DNA from: Nocardioides sp. CER19
GTDB taxonomy: Bacteria; Actinomycetota; Actinomycetes; Propionibacteriales; Nocardioidaceae
DNA: 64,000 nt
Reading direction: 5' to 3'
Assembly (NCBI RefSeq): GCF_029846275.1
Contig: NZ_JARVWS010000001.1
Coordinates: 1,178,001 to 1,242,000, forward strand
Below the pieces are notes generated by a model, which had not been told where the DNA came from, ran no database searches, and was given only the letters and a program-made list of their open reading frames with translations. The translations under genes and the position numbers were made by a program. Shown here piece by piece: positions 50,007 to 60,208 of the stretch (positions within the stretch are counted from its first letter, which is position 1; every line of letters begins with the position of its first letter).

Positions 50007-51100
50007 GGTTCGACGTACGTCGGGCGGCGCTGACGCTCGCCGCGCCGCTCCTGGCGATCATCTTCGCGGTGCTCGTGACCAGCCTGGTGCTGGCCGTCGC
50101 CGGTGACCCGGTCGGCGAGGTGTGGTCGACGATCTTCAGCAAGCCGAAGCCGCGCAACATCGTCAACATCATCAACTCAGGCTCCGTGCTCTACCTCTCG
50201 GCGCTCGCCGTGGCGGTCGGGTTCCGGATGAACCTGTTCAACATCGGCGTCGACGGCCAGTACCGGCTCGCCGCCTTCGTGGCGGCGTACGTCGCCGGCG
50301 AGGCGTGGCTGCCCGGCAAGCTCAACGTCGTCTTCAGCATCGTCGTCGCGATCGCCGTGGGCGCCATCTGGGCCGGCATCGCCGGCCTGCTCCGGGTGAC
50401 CCGGGGCGTCAGCGAGGTCATCTCGACCATCATGCTGAACTCGATCGCGACCTACCTGGTCGCCTACCTGCTGCGGCAGGTGTCGGCGAAGGGCACCAAC
50501 AACATCCACACCAACGACATCCCGGTGAGCAGCCAGCTGGCCGGCTTCAAGATCGTCCCGGACGCGCCGATCGCGGTCTACACGCTGTCGCTCCTCGCCG
50601 TCGTCGCGGCCGTCTTCTACTGGCTGCTGCTCAACCGGACGGTGTTCGGCTTCAACCTCCGTGCGACCGGCCAGTCCGAGTCGGCAGCCGTCGCGAGCGG
50701 CGTGAACGTCAAGAAGATGATCATCGTGTCGATGCTCATCAGCGGCGGCATCGCCGGCCTGATCGGGATGCCGCTCCTCTTCGGTGACTCCTACAACTAC
50801 GGGCTGACGTTCCAGACCGGCCTCGGCTTCGCCGGCATCGCGGTCGCGCTGCTGGGCCGCAACAACCCGATCGGCATCGCCTTCGCCGCGCTGCTGTTCG
50901 CGTTCCTCAACGAGCAGTCCAACGCCCTGCAGCTCACCGCCGGCGTCTCCAACGACATCGTCAACATCATGCAGGGAGTCATCGTGCTCTCCGTCGTGGT
51001 CGCCTACGAGGTCGTCCGCCGCTACAACAACGCCGCCGAGCAGCGCCGGGTCGCCGCGCAGCTCGAGTCGACCCGCCAGCCCGAGGAGGTGGCCGCATGA
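50003..51100 (+). CDS. Nucleoside ABC importer permease 1
   Basis: A 365-aa inner-membrane permease of the branched-chain/ribose/nucleoside class. About eight to ten hydrophobic segments are visible, including LAAPLLAIIFAVLVTSLVLAV. The family signature is GFRMNLFNIGVDGQYRLAAFVAAY and the EAA-like loop is in LRATGQSESAAVASGVNVKKM. A C-terminal charged tail (YNNAAEQRRVAAQLE) is cytoplasmic. It overlaps the ATPase and second permease genes by 4 nt each. It pairs with the next protein to form the channel. Confidence 0.93.
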
Positions 51101-52341
51101 CCGAGCTTCTCGAGAAGGCGACCGGCACGGTTCGCAAGGTCCGCCCGACGTGGCCGGTCGTGCTGCTGGGCGTCGCTGCGGTCATCCTGCTGCTGGCCGT
51201 GCTGCGGGAGATCACCGGCGCCCAGGACGTCGCCTCGTCGGGCACCGTCCGCGCCGCGATCCGCGCGGCCATGCCGATCGCCCTCGCCGGTCTCGGCGGC
51301 CTCTGGTCGGAGCGCTCCGGCGTCGTGAACATCGGCCTCGAGGGCATGATGATCATGGGCACCTTCGGAGCCGGGTGGGCCGGCTACCAGTGGGGCATGT
51401 GGGCGGGCGTCGCGTTCGCGCTCCTCTTCGGTGCGATCGCCGGCGGTCTCCACGCCATCGCGACCGTGGGCTTCGGTGTCGACCACATCGTCTCCGGCGT
51501 GGCGATCAACGTCATCGCCCTGGGCGCGGGGCAGTACCTCGCCGGGCTCGCGTTCACGGGCAAGCAGGGCGGCGGCCCGACCCAGTCCCCGCCCGTGGAG
51601 CCGATGTCGACGTTCGACATCCCGGGCATCTCCAACCTCGCGCAGACGCTCGAGAGCAAGCACTGGTTCTTCGTCTCCGACCTGGGCGCCATCGTCCTCG
51701 GCCTCACCAGCCGGCTCACGCCGCTCGTCATCGGCGGGCTGCTGCTCTTCGTGCTCACGTGGTGGGTGCTCTGGCGCACGACCTTCGGCCTGCGCGTCCG
51801 GTCGTGCGGCGAGAGCCCCGAGGCCGCCGAGTCCCTGGGCGTCAACGTCTACTTCTACAAGTACGTCGCCGTCATCATCTCCGGCGCCCTGGCCGGCCTG
51901 GCCGGTGCGTTCCTCGTCAACGACTCCACCGTCTACCGCGAGGGCCAGACCGGCGGCCGCGGCTACATCGGCCTGGCCGCGATGATCTTCGGCAACTGGC
52001 GCCCCGGCGGCCTGCTCGCCGGCTCGAGCCTGTTCGGCTACACCGACGCGCTCCGCCTGCGCTCGGGTGGCGAGTCGGTGCACGCCCTGGTCCTGCTGCT
52101 CGCCGTGCTGCTGCTGTTCTACGCGATCTACATGCTCCGGACCCGCCGCAGCCAGGCGCTCGCGAGCGTCGCGCTCGCCGTCGGCCTGCTCGCGATCTTC
52201 GTCCTCACCGACGAGATCGCCGGCGACTTCACCGGCATGACGCCCTACCTGACGACGCTGCTGGTCCTCGCGCTCTTCTCGCAACGGCTGCGGATGCCGA
52301 AGGCGGACGGGCAGGTCTACCGCAAGGGCTCGGCCGGATGA
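51097..52341 (+). CDS. Nucleoside ABC importer permease 2
   Basis: A 414-aa permease paralogous to the preceding one. It contains AAMPIALAGLGGLWSERSGVVNIGLEGMMIMG, the family signature, and the EAA-like loop VRSCGESPEAAESLGVNVYFYK. An extended segment between helices (about residues 150-200, SPPVEPMSTFDIPGI) lies outside. The extra C-terminal helices make it longer than permease 1. Its stop overlaps the cdd start (ATGA), tying transport to catabolism. Confidence 0.93.
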   Translation: MTELLEKATGTVRKVRPTWPVVLLGVAAVILLLAVLREITGAQDVASSGTVRAAIRAAMPIALAGLGGLWSERSGVVNIGLEGMMIMGTFGAGWAGYQWGMWAGVAFALLFGAIAGGLHAIATVGFGVDHIVSGVAINVIALGAGQYLAGLAFTGKQGGGPTQSPPVEPMSTFDIPGISNLAQTLESKHWFFVSDLGAIVLGLTSRLTPLVIGGLLLFVLTWWVLWRTTFGLRVRSCGESPEAAESLGVNVYFYKYVAVIISGALAGLAGAFLVNDSTVYREGQTGGRGYIGLAAMIFGNWRPGGLLAGSSLFGYTDALRLRSGGESVHALVLLLAVLLLFYAIYMLRTRRSQALASVALAVGLLAIFVLTDEIAGDFTGMTPYLTTLLVLALFSQRLRMPKADGQVYRKGSAG

Positions 52342-52727
52342 GCGACGTCGACTGGGACGGGCTGCGCGACAGGGCCGTCGAGGCCGCGACGCACGCCTAC
52401 GCGCCGTACTCGAACTACCCGGTGGGCGTCGCCGCCCTCGTCGACGACGGTCGGCTGCTCCAGGGCTGCAACGTCGAGAACGCGGCGTACGGCGTCGGCC
52501 TCTGCGCCGAGTGCGGCCTGGTCTCCCAGCTCCACCTGACGGGCGGCGGCCGGCTCACCCACGTGGTCTGCGTCAACGGGAAGGGCGACGTCATCATGCC
52601 GTGCGGCCGCTGCCGCCAGCTCCTCTGGGAGAACGGCGGTCCGACGATGCTGCTGTGGACGGTCTCGGGTGTGAAGCCGATGAGCGAGGTGCTGCCGGAT
52701 GCCTTCGGGCCCGACGACCTCGCTTGA
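52338..52727 (+). CDS. cdd: Cytidine deaminase
   Basis: Converts cytidine and deoxycytidine to uridine and deoxyuridine. It is 129 aa, normal for the tetrameric type. Catalytic Glu and the first zinc Cys are in NAAYGVGLCAECGLVSQ, and the other two Cys are in MPCGRCRQLLWE. The ATG overlaps the permease stop by 4 nt. The last 29 nt overlap the start of the following P450 gene in another frame, an unusually long overlap that makes independent loss of either gene difficult. Confidence 0.95.
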   Translation: MSDVDWDGLRDRAVEAATHAYAPYSNYPVGVAALVDDGRLLQGCNVENAAYGVGLCAECGLVSQLHLTGGGRLTHVVCVNGKGDVIMPCGRCRQLLWENGGPTMLLWTVSGVKPMSEVLPDAFGPDDLA

Positions 52728-53894
52728 CCTGAGCTCGCCCGAGCTCGCGGCCGACCCCTACCCCTTCTTCGCGGAGGAGCGGGCGCGTCATGAGATCGCG
52801 TGGTCGGAGGCGGCCGGGACCTGGCTGACGTTCAGCCACGCCGCCGCCTCGGCGGTGCTGCGCGACCGCCGGCTGCAACGGCTCTGGCGCGACCGCGAGC
52901 CGGCCGACTACCTCGAGCCGTTCAACCTGCTCCACCGCAACCAGATGATGGAGAACGAGCCGCCGGTGCACACCCGGCTGCGCCGACCGGTCGCCGCGGC
53001 GTTCAACCGCGGCCACGTCGACCGGCTCCGCCCGCGCGTCGAGGCGCTGGCGGCGCAGCTGCTCGACGAGGTCGACCCGGCGGGCTTCGACGTCATTGGC
53101 TCCTACGCGGAGCCACTCCCGGTGCTTGTCATCGCGGAGCTGCTCGGCGTGCCCACCTCCTACGCGCCGCAGCTGCGGGCGTGGTCGCAGGCGATCGTGC
53201 ACATGTACGAAGTCGCGCCTTCGCAGGAGGTCGTCGACGCGGCCGTCGCGGCGGCGGCCGAGTTCGCCGGCCTGGTCCGCGAGCAGGTCGCCGAGCGGCG
53301 GGTGCGGCCGAGCGACGACCTGATCTCCGACCTCGTCGCGCTCAGCTCGACGGAGGCGGGCAGGCTCACGGAGGGCCTCTCCGATGATGAGGTCGTGGCC
53401 TCGGTCGTCCTCCTCCTCAACGCCGGCCACGAGGCGTCGGTCAACGTCTTCGGCAACGGGCTGGTGTCGATGCTGCGCGCCGGCGCGCGCCCCGCCGACG
53501 ACGTGGCACTGACCATCGAGGAGATGCTGCGCTACGACGCGGCGCTCCAGCTGTTCGAGCGTACGGCGGCCGAGCCGGTCGAGCTGCGCACCTCCTCGGG
53601 GTCGAGCGTCGTGATCGAGCCCGGCCAGAAGGTCGCTGCCCTGCTCGGCGCCGCCAACCGCGACCCGGCCCTCTTCGAGGCGCCGGACGAGTTCCGGCCC
53701 GGCCGGGACCCCAACCCGCACCTGGCGTTCAGCGCCGGCATCCACTTCTGCCTCGGTGCGCCGCTGGCGAGGATGGAGCTGACCGAGTCGCTGGCCGCCC
53801 TGACCACGCGGTTCCCGGGCCTCTCGCTCGCGGCCGAGCCGGAGGCACGCGGGACGTTCGTACTGAAGGGCTACAGATCTGTGGAGGTATCGGC

Positions 53895-53898
<4 letters not shown>
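52699..53898 (+). CDS. Cytochrome P450 embedded in the nucleoside salvage operon
   Basis: A 399-aa bacterial class I P450. It opens with LDLSSPELAADPYPFFAEERAR, the standard N-terminal block; then the C-helix PPVHTRLRRPVAAAFN, I-helix LLLNAGHEASVN (AGHEA in place of AGxET), ExxR in EEMLRYDAAL, and haem loop FSAGIHFCLGAPLARME with Cys near residue 351. All key residues are intact. The ATG at 52699 lies inside the end of cdd; the stop overlaps deoA as ATGA. It is thus translated as part of the operon. No redox partner is nearby. Its substrate is unknown; a nucleoside or derivative is an inference from context only. Confidence 0.92.
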
Positions 53899-55178
<1,280 letters not shown>

Positions 55179-55242
55179 GCGATCCGGCGGGCGTTGCTCC
55201 GCCGCCGAGCGGGCCGGTGCGGCCGGATGGTTGGATACGGCC

Positions 55243-56313
55243 ATGGCATCGACCGCTCTCCCGTGGGACCAGATCCAGGCCGCGCCGAAGGTGGTCCTGC
55301 ACGACCATCTCGACGGCGGCCTGCGCCCGTCGACCATCGTCGAGCTCGCCGGGGCGATCGGTCACGAGCTGCCGGCGAGTGACGCCGTCGCGCTCGGGGA
55401 GTGGTTCCGCGAGAGCGCGTCCTCCGGCTCGCTCGAGCGCTACCTCGAGACGTTCGTCCACACCATCGCCGTCATGCAGTCGGCGGAGAACCTCACCCGG
55501 GTCGCCCGCGAGTTCGCCGAGGACCTGGTCGCCGACGGCGTCGTGTACGCCGAGGTGCGCTGGGCTCCCGAGAACCACCTGCAGGGCGGCCTGACCCTCG
55601 ACGCGGCCATCGCGGCCGTGGCCGCCGGGTTCGCGGAGGTCGAGGCGGGCGGCAAGATCGTCGTCAGGCAGCTGCTCACCGCGATGCGCCAGTTCGCGCG
55701 CGCCCGGGAGATCGCCGAGCTGGCCGTGTTCTGGCGCGACAAGGGGGTGGCCGGCTTCGACATCGCGGGTCCCGAGGCGGGCTACCCGCCCACCCGCTTC
55801 CTCGATGCGTTCGAGTACCTCGCCGGTGAGAACCTGCGCTTCACCATCCACGCCGGGGAGGGCTTCGGCCTCCCGTCGATCTGGGAGGCCGTGCACCCCT
55901 GCGGTGCGGACCGGCTCGGCCACGGCGTGCGGATCGTCGACGACATCACCGTCGGCCGCGACGGGTCGGTCGAGCTGGGTCGGCTGGCGGCGTACGTCCG
56001 CGACCGGCGTATCCCGCTGGAGCTCTGCCCGACCTCCAACGTCCAGACCGGCGCGGTCGGGTCGATCGGGGAGCACCCGTTCGGCCTGCTCGCCTCGCTC
56101 GGCTTCCGGGTCACCATCAACACCGACAACCGGCTGATGAGCGGTACCTCGATGACCCAGGAGACCGCCCTCCTCGCCGAGGCGTTCGGCTACGGCTGGG
56201 ACGACCTGGAGCGGTTCGCCGTCAACGCGATGAAGTCGGCGTTCCTGCCGTACGACGAGCGGGTCGAGCTCATCCACGGGATCAAGGACGCGTACGCGGA
56301 TCTCCGCGGGTGA
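55243..56313 (+). CDS. add: Adenosine deaminase
   Basis: Deaminates adenosine and deoxyadenosine to inosine forms. It is 356 aa. Zinc ligands are His-x-His in [16 protein letters not shown], His in [10 protein letters not shown] (with catalytic Glu), and Asp in [16 protein letters not shown]; the catalytic His is in [11 protein letters not shown] usually reads HxHLDG, as here. The ATG at 55243 is chosen; an in-frame TTG at 55231 is the alternative. It follows deoA by 64 nt, with no strong ribosome-binding site. It ends just before the palindromic array. Confidence 0.95.
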   Translation: MASTALPWDQIQAAPKVVLHDHLDGGLRPSTIVELAGAIGHELPASDAVALGEWFRESASSGSLERYLETFVHTIAVMQSAENLTRVAREFAEDLVADGVVYAEVRWAPENHLQGGLTLDAAIAAVAAGFAEVEAGGKIVVRQLLTAMRQFARAREIAELAVFWRDKGVAGFDIAGPEAGYPPTRFLDAFEYLAGENLRFTIHAGEGFGLPSIWEAVHPCGADRLGHGVRIVDDITVGRDGSVELGRLAAYVRDRRIPLELCPTSNVQTGAVGSIGEHPFGLLASLGFRVTINTDNRLMSGTSMTQETALLAEAFGYGWDDLERFAVNAMKSAFLPYDERVELIHGIKDAYADLRG

Positions 56314-56329
56314 TTCTGCGCAGGCGGCA

Positions 56330-56664
56330 AAGTGTCACCGTGACCGTTGCGAACGGTCACCGTGACACTTCGCGGGTGGGGTGACACCTCCGAACTATCA
56401 CTCGTCCGCCGAAGTGTCACCGTGACACTTCGCGGCCCGCTCGTCGCTCATCCCTGCCCAGCGCTGGGGTGGCCGCGGCAAAGTGTCACCGTGACCGTTG
56501 CGATGTGTCACCGTGACACTTCGCGGGTTGGGTGACAGCTCCGAACTGTCACTCATCCGCCGAAGTGTCACCGTGACCGTTACGAAGGGTCACCATGACA
56601 CTTCGCGGGTCGGGTGACAGCTCCGAAGTGTCACCCGTCCGCCGAAGTGTCACCGTGACACTTT
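56330..56664. repeat. Tandem palindromic repeat array, 82-bp period
   Basis: This fills most of the 430-nt gap between convergent genes (56314-56743). AAGTGTCACCGTGAC starts at 56330, 56412, 56481, 56563 and 56645, spacings of 82, 69, 82 and 82 bp. A full unit has hairpin I, with outer arms AAGTGTCAC/GTGACACTT and inner arms GTGACCGTT/AACGGTCAC around GCG (41 nt, best in unit 1), and hairpin II, with GGGTGACAG/CTGTCACTC-type arms around CTCCGA. The second unit has lost its inner arms and hairpin II. Units at 56330 and 56481 both begin after GCGGCA, so this looks like two arrays joined. The last 80 nt of the gap show nothing clear. Confidence 0.9.
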
Positions 56665-56743
56665 GGCAGTTGCCCCGCCGCCCGAGCCCGCCTGCCCCGC
56701 CCGGCCTCACTGGTCGCAGCAGAGCGACCTGCAGCCGACCGAG

Positions 56744-57271
56744 CTACCGCGGCAGCACCACGAACCACGGCACGTCCCAACCGGCGATGCCCAGCTTCCC
56801 GGAGACGAACGCGTGGTGGCCGACCGTGCTGAGCCCGCCCGACGCGGGGTCGTAGACGGAGAGCCCGTCGGGCCCGGCGGAGACCGCGAGGACGACGTGT
56901 CGCGGCATGACGGAGGACCCGATGTAGAGCGCCACCGGGTGCTGGGCGACGGCGGTGGCGGCGGTCGCGAAGGCCGCCGACGGCGACCACCGGGCGAGGC
57001 GGGTGCCGTAGCCGACGTCCTCGATCGGGCGCAGTGCGTGGGCGACCGCCCAGGGCGGGGTGCCGAGGGTCGACGGCCAGGGCAGCTGGGCGCGGCCGCC
57101 CGGGGCGACGGTGCCCACGAGCCGGCGGTGCGTGTCGAGCACCTCGCGGGAGAAGGACTGCGGAGTCGGCTCGGCATCGGGCGAGGCGAGCAGCCGCGCG
57201 ACGACCACGCACGCAGCGCCGCACGACGTCTGGTCGGGTTGGCGCAGCGTGGGGCCGTACGGCGGCGTCAT
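56744..57271 (-). CDS. C39-like cysteine peptidase domain protein
   Basis: A 175-aa protein with the layout of papain-like C39 peptidases: QPDQTSCGAACVVVARLL at residues 11-28 (oxyanion Gln and nucleophilic Cys), RHVVLAVS (catalytic His, near 125) and VYDPASGG (Asp, near 140). No signal peptide or transporter domain is present, and no leader-peptide gene is nearby, so the role in peptide maturation is not supported. It may instead be a cysteine hydrolase of another kind. It starts 2 nt after the kinase stop and ends the deoC operon, 80 nt from the palindromic array. Confidence 0.65.
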   Translation of the reverse strand: MTPPYGPTLRQPDQTSCGAACVVVARLLASPDAEPTPQSFSREVLDTHRRLVGTVAPGGRAQLPWPSTLGTPPWAVAHALRPIEDVGYGTRLARWSPSAAFATAATAVAQHPVALYIGSSVMPRHVVLAVSAGPDGLSVYDPASGGLSTVGHHAFVSGKLGIAGWDVPWFVVLPR

Positions 57272-57272
57272 G

Positions 57273-57920
57273 TCAGCCAGTGTGGATCAGGCGCTGCACG
57301 TCGGCGTAGCCCTCGTCGGGGCTGATCACGACGCAACCCTTCGCGGCGGCGTCGGCGACCACGCGAGACTGGCCCCGCATCAGCGCCCAGCCGCGCCGGA
57401 CGAGCACCAGCGGTGGCTTGCGGCGCTCCCGCAGATCGCGGGCGAGGCGGCGCCAGAACGTGACGAGCGGGTGCTGGGTGACGCAGTACGCCGCCGCGAG
57501 GATGCCCGCCTCGCGGCAGTCAGCGACGATGTCCTGCGCGAAGATCCCCTCGGCCAGGAACAGCCGGTGCTCGCCGAGGTCGAGCAGCTGGTGGCCGGTG
57601 CGTCCGTCGTGGGCGATGTCGTAGACGGGGACGTCGGCGCGCCCGTCGGCGCACAGCGCGTGCAGCGCGGCCATCGCGTCGTCGGGCAGCCAGGAGTCGG
57701 GGTGGTCCCAGTCGACCAGGCTGGCGTTGGGGCCGTCCTGGATGCGCGGCAGCGTCGGGTCGCTGCCGTTCTTGTAGAAGTCGTCCAGTCGCAGCACGGG
57801 CAGGCCGAGGCGCCGGGCGAGACGCGACTTGCCCGCCCCCGACGGCCCCGCGAGTACGACGACCCTGCGAGACGCCTCGTCCCTCGGTTCCTCCGGACGA
57901 GACTGTGCGTGCGGCCTCAC
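57273..57920 (-). CDS. Uridine kinase-like P-loop kinase
   Basis: A 215-aa P-loop kinase. Walker A is VVVLAGPSGAGKSRLARRLG (about residues 16-35), with the nucleoside-binding LRLDDFYKNGSDPTLP and DWDHPDSW typical of uridine kinase, and AEGIFAQD as the Walker B region. It would phosphorylate uridine or cytidine to the monophosphate, completing salvage. The GTG at 57920 overlaps the upstream ALDH-like stop (GTGA). The N-terminus is unusually basic and Arg-rich, as expected from high-GC sequence. Confidence 0.85.
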   Translation of the reverse strand: MRPHAQSRPEEPRDEASRRVVVLAGPSGAGKSRLARRLGLPVLRLDDFYKNGSDPTLPRIQDGPNASLVDWDHPDSWLPDDAMAALHALCADGRADVPVYDIAHDGRTGHQLLDLGEHRLFLAEGIFAQDIVADCREAGILAAAYCVTQHPLVTFWRRLARDLRERRKPPLVLVRRGWALMRGQSRVVADAAAKGCVVISPDEGYADVQRLIHTG

Positions 57921-58786
57921 AGGCCGATCGGGTGCCAGACCGTCTTGGTCTCGAGGAAGTCGGTCATCGTGTCGAGCTCCGGCTCGGCGGCCCAGTCCGG
58001 CTCGGCGGACGGCGCGCGACGTACCCGCTTCAGGTTGTCGGCGGCGGCGACCTCGAGCTGCGTGGCCAGGTCGGGGCGGCCCGCGACACCGGTGAGGTCG
58101 ATGGCGTTGACGTCCATGTGGGCGGCCAGCCAAGGCCCGATCGACGCCGCGTCGCCGGTGAGCAGGTTGACGACCCCGCCCGGCACGTCGGAGGTGGCCA
58201 GCACCTCGGCGAGCGTCACGGCCGGCAGCGGGCGCGCGAAGGACGACACCACGACCGTCGTGTTGCCGGTGACGATCACCGGCGCCACCACGGAGACCAG
58301 GCCGAGGAGCGAGGACTCCTGCGGCGCGAGGACGGCGACGACGCCGGTCGGCTCGGGCGTGGAGAGGTTGAAGTAGGGGCCCGCCACGGGGTTGGCGTTG
58401 CCGAGCACCTGGGTGAGCTTGTCCGCCCAGCCGGCGTACCAGACGAGCCGGTCGATCGCTGTGTCGACGATGCGGCCGGCCTGCCCCGCGCTCGCACCCT
58501 CGGCCAGCACGACCGCGTCGGTGAACTGCGGGCGGCGGTCCTCCATGATCTCCGCGACGCGGTAGAGGACCTGGGCGCGGTTGTAGGCCGTGCGGCCGGA
58601 CCAGCCGCCGAACGCCTTGCGTGCCGCGACGACGGCGTCACGCGCGTCCTTGCGGGAGGCGAGCGCCGCGTTGGCCGCGAACCGGCCGGCGGCGTCGGAC
58701 ACCTGGTAGGAGTGACCCGACTCCGAGCGAGGGAACGCGCCGTCGATGTAGAGCTTGTAGGTCTTGCGGACGTCGAGACGGGTCAT
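57917..58786 (-). CDS. Truncated aldehyde dehydrogenase-like protein lacking catalytic residues
   Basis: A 289-aa protein that covers only the N-terminal, NAD-binding half of the ALDH fold. It starts YKLYIDGAFPRSESGHSYQV and contains AVLAPQESSLLGLVSVVAP and VTGNTTVVVSS, the counterparts of the NAD loop. The sequence diverges after VNAIDLTGVAG and ends before the ELGG block, so catalytic Glu and Cys are both absent. A short tail (TDFLETKTVWHPIGL) follows. Its ATG overlaps the stop of the complete ALDH gene (ATGA). Frame is open with no internal stop, so it is not a recent pseudogene; a regulatory or structural partner is possible. Confidence 0.8.
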   Translation of the reverse strand: MTRLDVRKTYKLYIDGAFPRSESGHSYQVSDAAGRFAANAALASRKDARDAVVAARKAFGGWSGRTAYNRAQVLYRVAEIMEDRRPQFTDAVVLAEGASAGQAGRIVDTAIDRLVWYAGWADKLTQVLGNANPVAGPYFNLSTPEPTGVVAVLAPQESSLLGLVSVVAPVIVTGNTTVVVSSFARPLPAVTLAEVLATSDVPGGVVNLLTGDAASIGPWLAAHMDVNAIDLTGVAGRPDLATQLEVAAADNLKRVRRAPSAEPDWAAEPELDTMTDFLETKTVWHPIGL

Positions 58787-60204
58787 CGCAGGTAGGCCTC
58801 CAAGCCGTGGCGGCCGCCCTCGCGGCCATAACCGGACTCCTTGTAGCCGCCGAAGGGCGACGTCGGGTCGAACTTGTTGAACGTGTTGGCCCACACGACG
58901 CCGGCGCGCAGCTTGTCCGCGATCTTGAGGATCCGCGAGCCCTTCTCGGTCCAGACCCCCGCGGAGAGGCCGTACGGCGTGTTGTTGGCCTTCTCGACCG
59001 CCTCGGCGGGCGTGCGGAACGTGAGCACCGACAGCACCGGGCCGAAGATCTCCTCGCGGGCGATCCGGTGCGCCTGCGTGACGCCGGTGAAGACGGTCGG
59101 GGCGAACCAGTAGCCCTGCGTCGGCAGGTCGCACGGGGCCGACCAGGCCTCGGCGCCCTCGGCGGCCCCGATCTCGGAGAGCTCGCGGATGCGGGCGAGC
59201 TGGGCGGCGGAGTTGATCGCGCCCACGTCGGTGTTCTTGTCGAGCGGGTCGCCGACCCGCAGGGTCGCCATCCGCCGCTTGAGCCGCGCGAGCACCTCGT
59301 CGGCGACGTTCTCCTGCACCAGCAGCCGGGAGCCGGCGCAGCAGACGTGGCCCTGGTTGAAGAAGATGCCGTTGACGATGCCCTCGACCGCCTGGTCGAT
59401 GGGGGCGTCGTCGAACACGATGTTGGCGGCCTTGCCCCCGAGCTCGAGCGTGACCCGCTTCTCGGTGCCGGCCACGGCGCGGGCGATCGCCTTGCCGACG
59501 TCGGTCGACCCGGTGAAGGCGACCTTGTCGATGCCCTCGTGCTCGACGAGCGCCTGGCCGGTGGCGCCGGCGCCGGTGACGATGTTGACGACGCCCGGCG
59601 GCAGGTCGGCCTGCTGGCAGATCTCGGCGAACAGCAGCGCGGTCAGCGGGGTCGTCTCGGCCGGCTTGAGCACGACGGTGTTGCCGCACGCCAGCGCCGG
59701 GGCGATCTTCCACGCGAGCATGAGCAGCGGGAAGTTCCACGGGATGACCTGGCCGGCCACGCCGAGGGGAGTGGTACCGAAGCCGGCGTACGCGAGCTTG
59801 TCGGCCCAGCCGGCGTAGTAGAAGAAGTGAGCGGCGACGAGCGGTACGTCGACGTCGCGCGACTCCTTGATCGGCTTGCCGTTGTCGATCGACTCCAGCA
59901 CCGCGAGCTCGCGGGAGCGCTCCTGGATGATGCGGGCGATCCGGTAGAGGTACTTCGCGCGCTCGGCGCCCGAGAGCTTGGACCAGACCTTGTCGTAGGC
60001 CTTGCGAGCGGCCTTCACCGCGCGGTCGACGTCGTCGGAGTCAGCCTCGGCGACCTCGGCGAGCACCTCCTCGGTGGCCGGGTTGACGGTCTTGAAGGAG
60101 GTGCCGCCCCCGTCGACGAACTCGCCGCCGATGAAGAGCCCGTAGGAGGGCTTGATGTCGACGATCGAGCGTGACTCGGGCGCCGGTGCGTATTCGAAAA
60201 CCAT
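58783..60204 (-). CDS. Aldehyde dehydrogenase
   Basis: A 473-aa complete ALDH. NAD-binding loop VIPWNFPLLMLAWKIAPALA, cofactor motif FTGSTDVGKAIA, catalytic Glu in VTLELGGKAANI, nucleophile Cys in NQGHVCCAGSR and the late EEIFGPVLSVL. It begins 5 nt after the deoC stop with the operon. Its most likely role here is oxidation of acetaldehyde made by DeoC; this is from context. The last codons overlap the start of the ALDH-like half gene. Confidence 0.92.
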   Translation of the reverse strand: MVFEYAPAPESRSIVDIKPSYGLFIGGEFVDGGGTSFKTVNPATEEVLAEVAEADSDDVDRAVKAARKAYDKVWSKLSGAERAKYLYRIARIIQERSRELAVLESIDNGKPIKESRDVDVPLVAAHFFYYAGWADKLAYAGFGTTPLGVAGQVIPWNFPLLMLAWKIAPALACGNTVVLKPAETTPLTALLFAEICQQADLPPGVVNIVTGAGATGQALVEHEGIDKVAFTGSTDVGKAIARAVAGTEKRVTLELGGKAANIVFDDAPIDQAVEGIVNGIFFNQGHVCCAGSRLLVQENVADEVLARLKRRMATLRVGDPLDKNTDVGAINSAAQLARIRELSEIGAAEGAEAWSAPCDLPTQGYWFAPTVFTGVTQAHRIAREEIFGPVLSVLTFRTPAEAVEKANNTPYGLSAGVWTEKGSRILKIADKLRAGVVWANTFNKFDPTSPFGGYKESGYGREGGRHGLEAYLR

Positions 60205-60208
60205 GTCC

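Noticed and set aside
56347..56535. Open frame within the palindromic array encoding repeated VTVTLRG phrases
   Set aside because: The repetition comes from the DNA palindromes; there is no ribosome-binding site or known domain.
56330..56664. Possible CRISPR array
   Set aside because: Repeats are 82 bp apart with conserved, palindromic 'spacers', and no cas gene is present. Tandem duplication explains the pattern.
56330..56664. Possible parS centromere or oriC box cluster
   Set aside because: The half-site AAGTGTCAC is unlike parS (TGTTTCACGTGAAACA) and unlike DnaA boxes, and no parAB or dnaA gene is nearby.
57917..59740. A 607-codon minus-strand frame spanning both ALDH genes
   Set aside because: Its first part is an out-of-frame reading of the complete ALDH gene; the true start of the second protein is the ATG at 58786.
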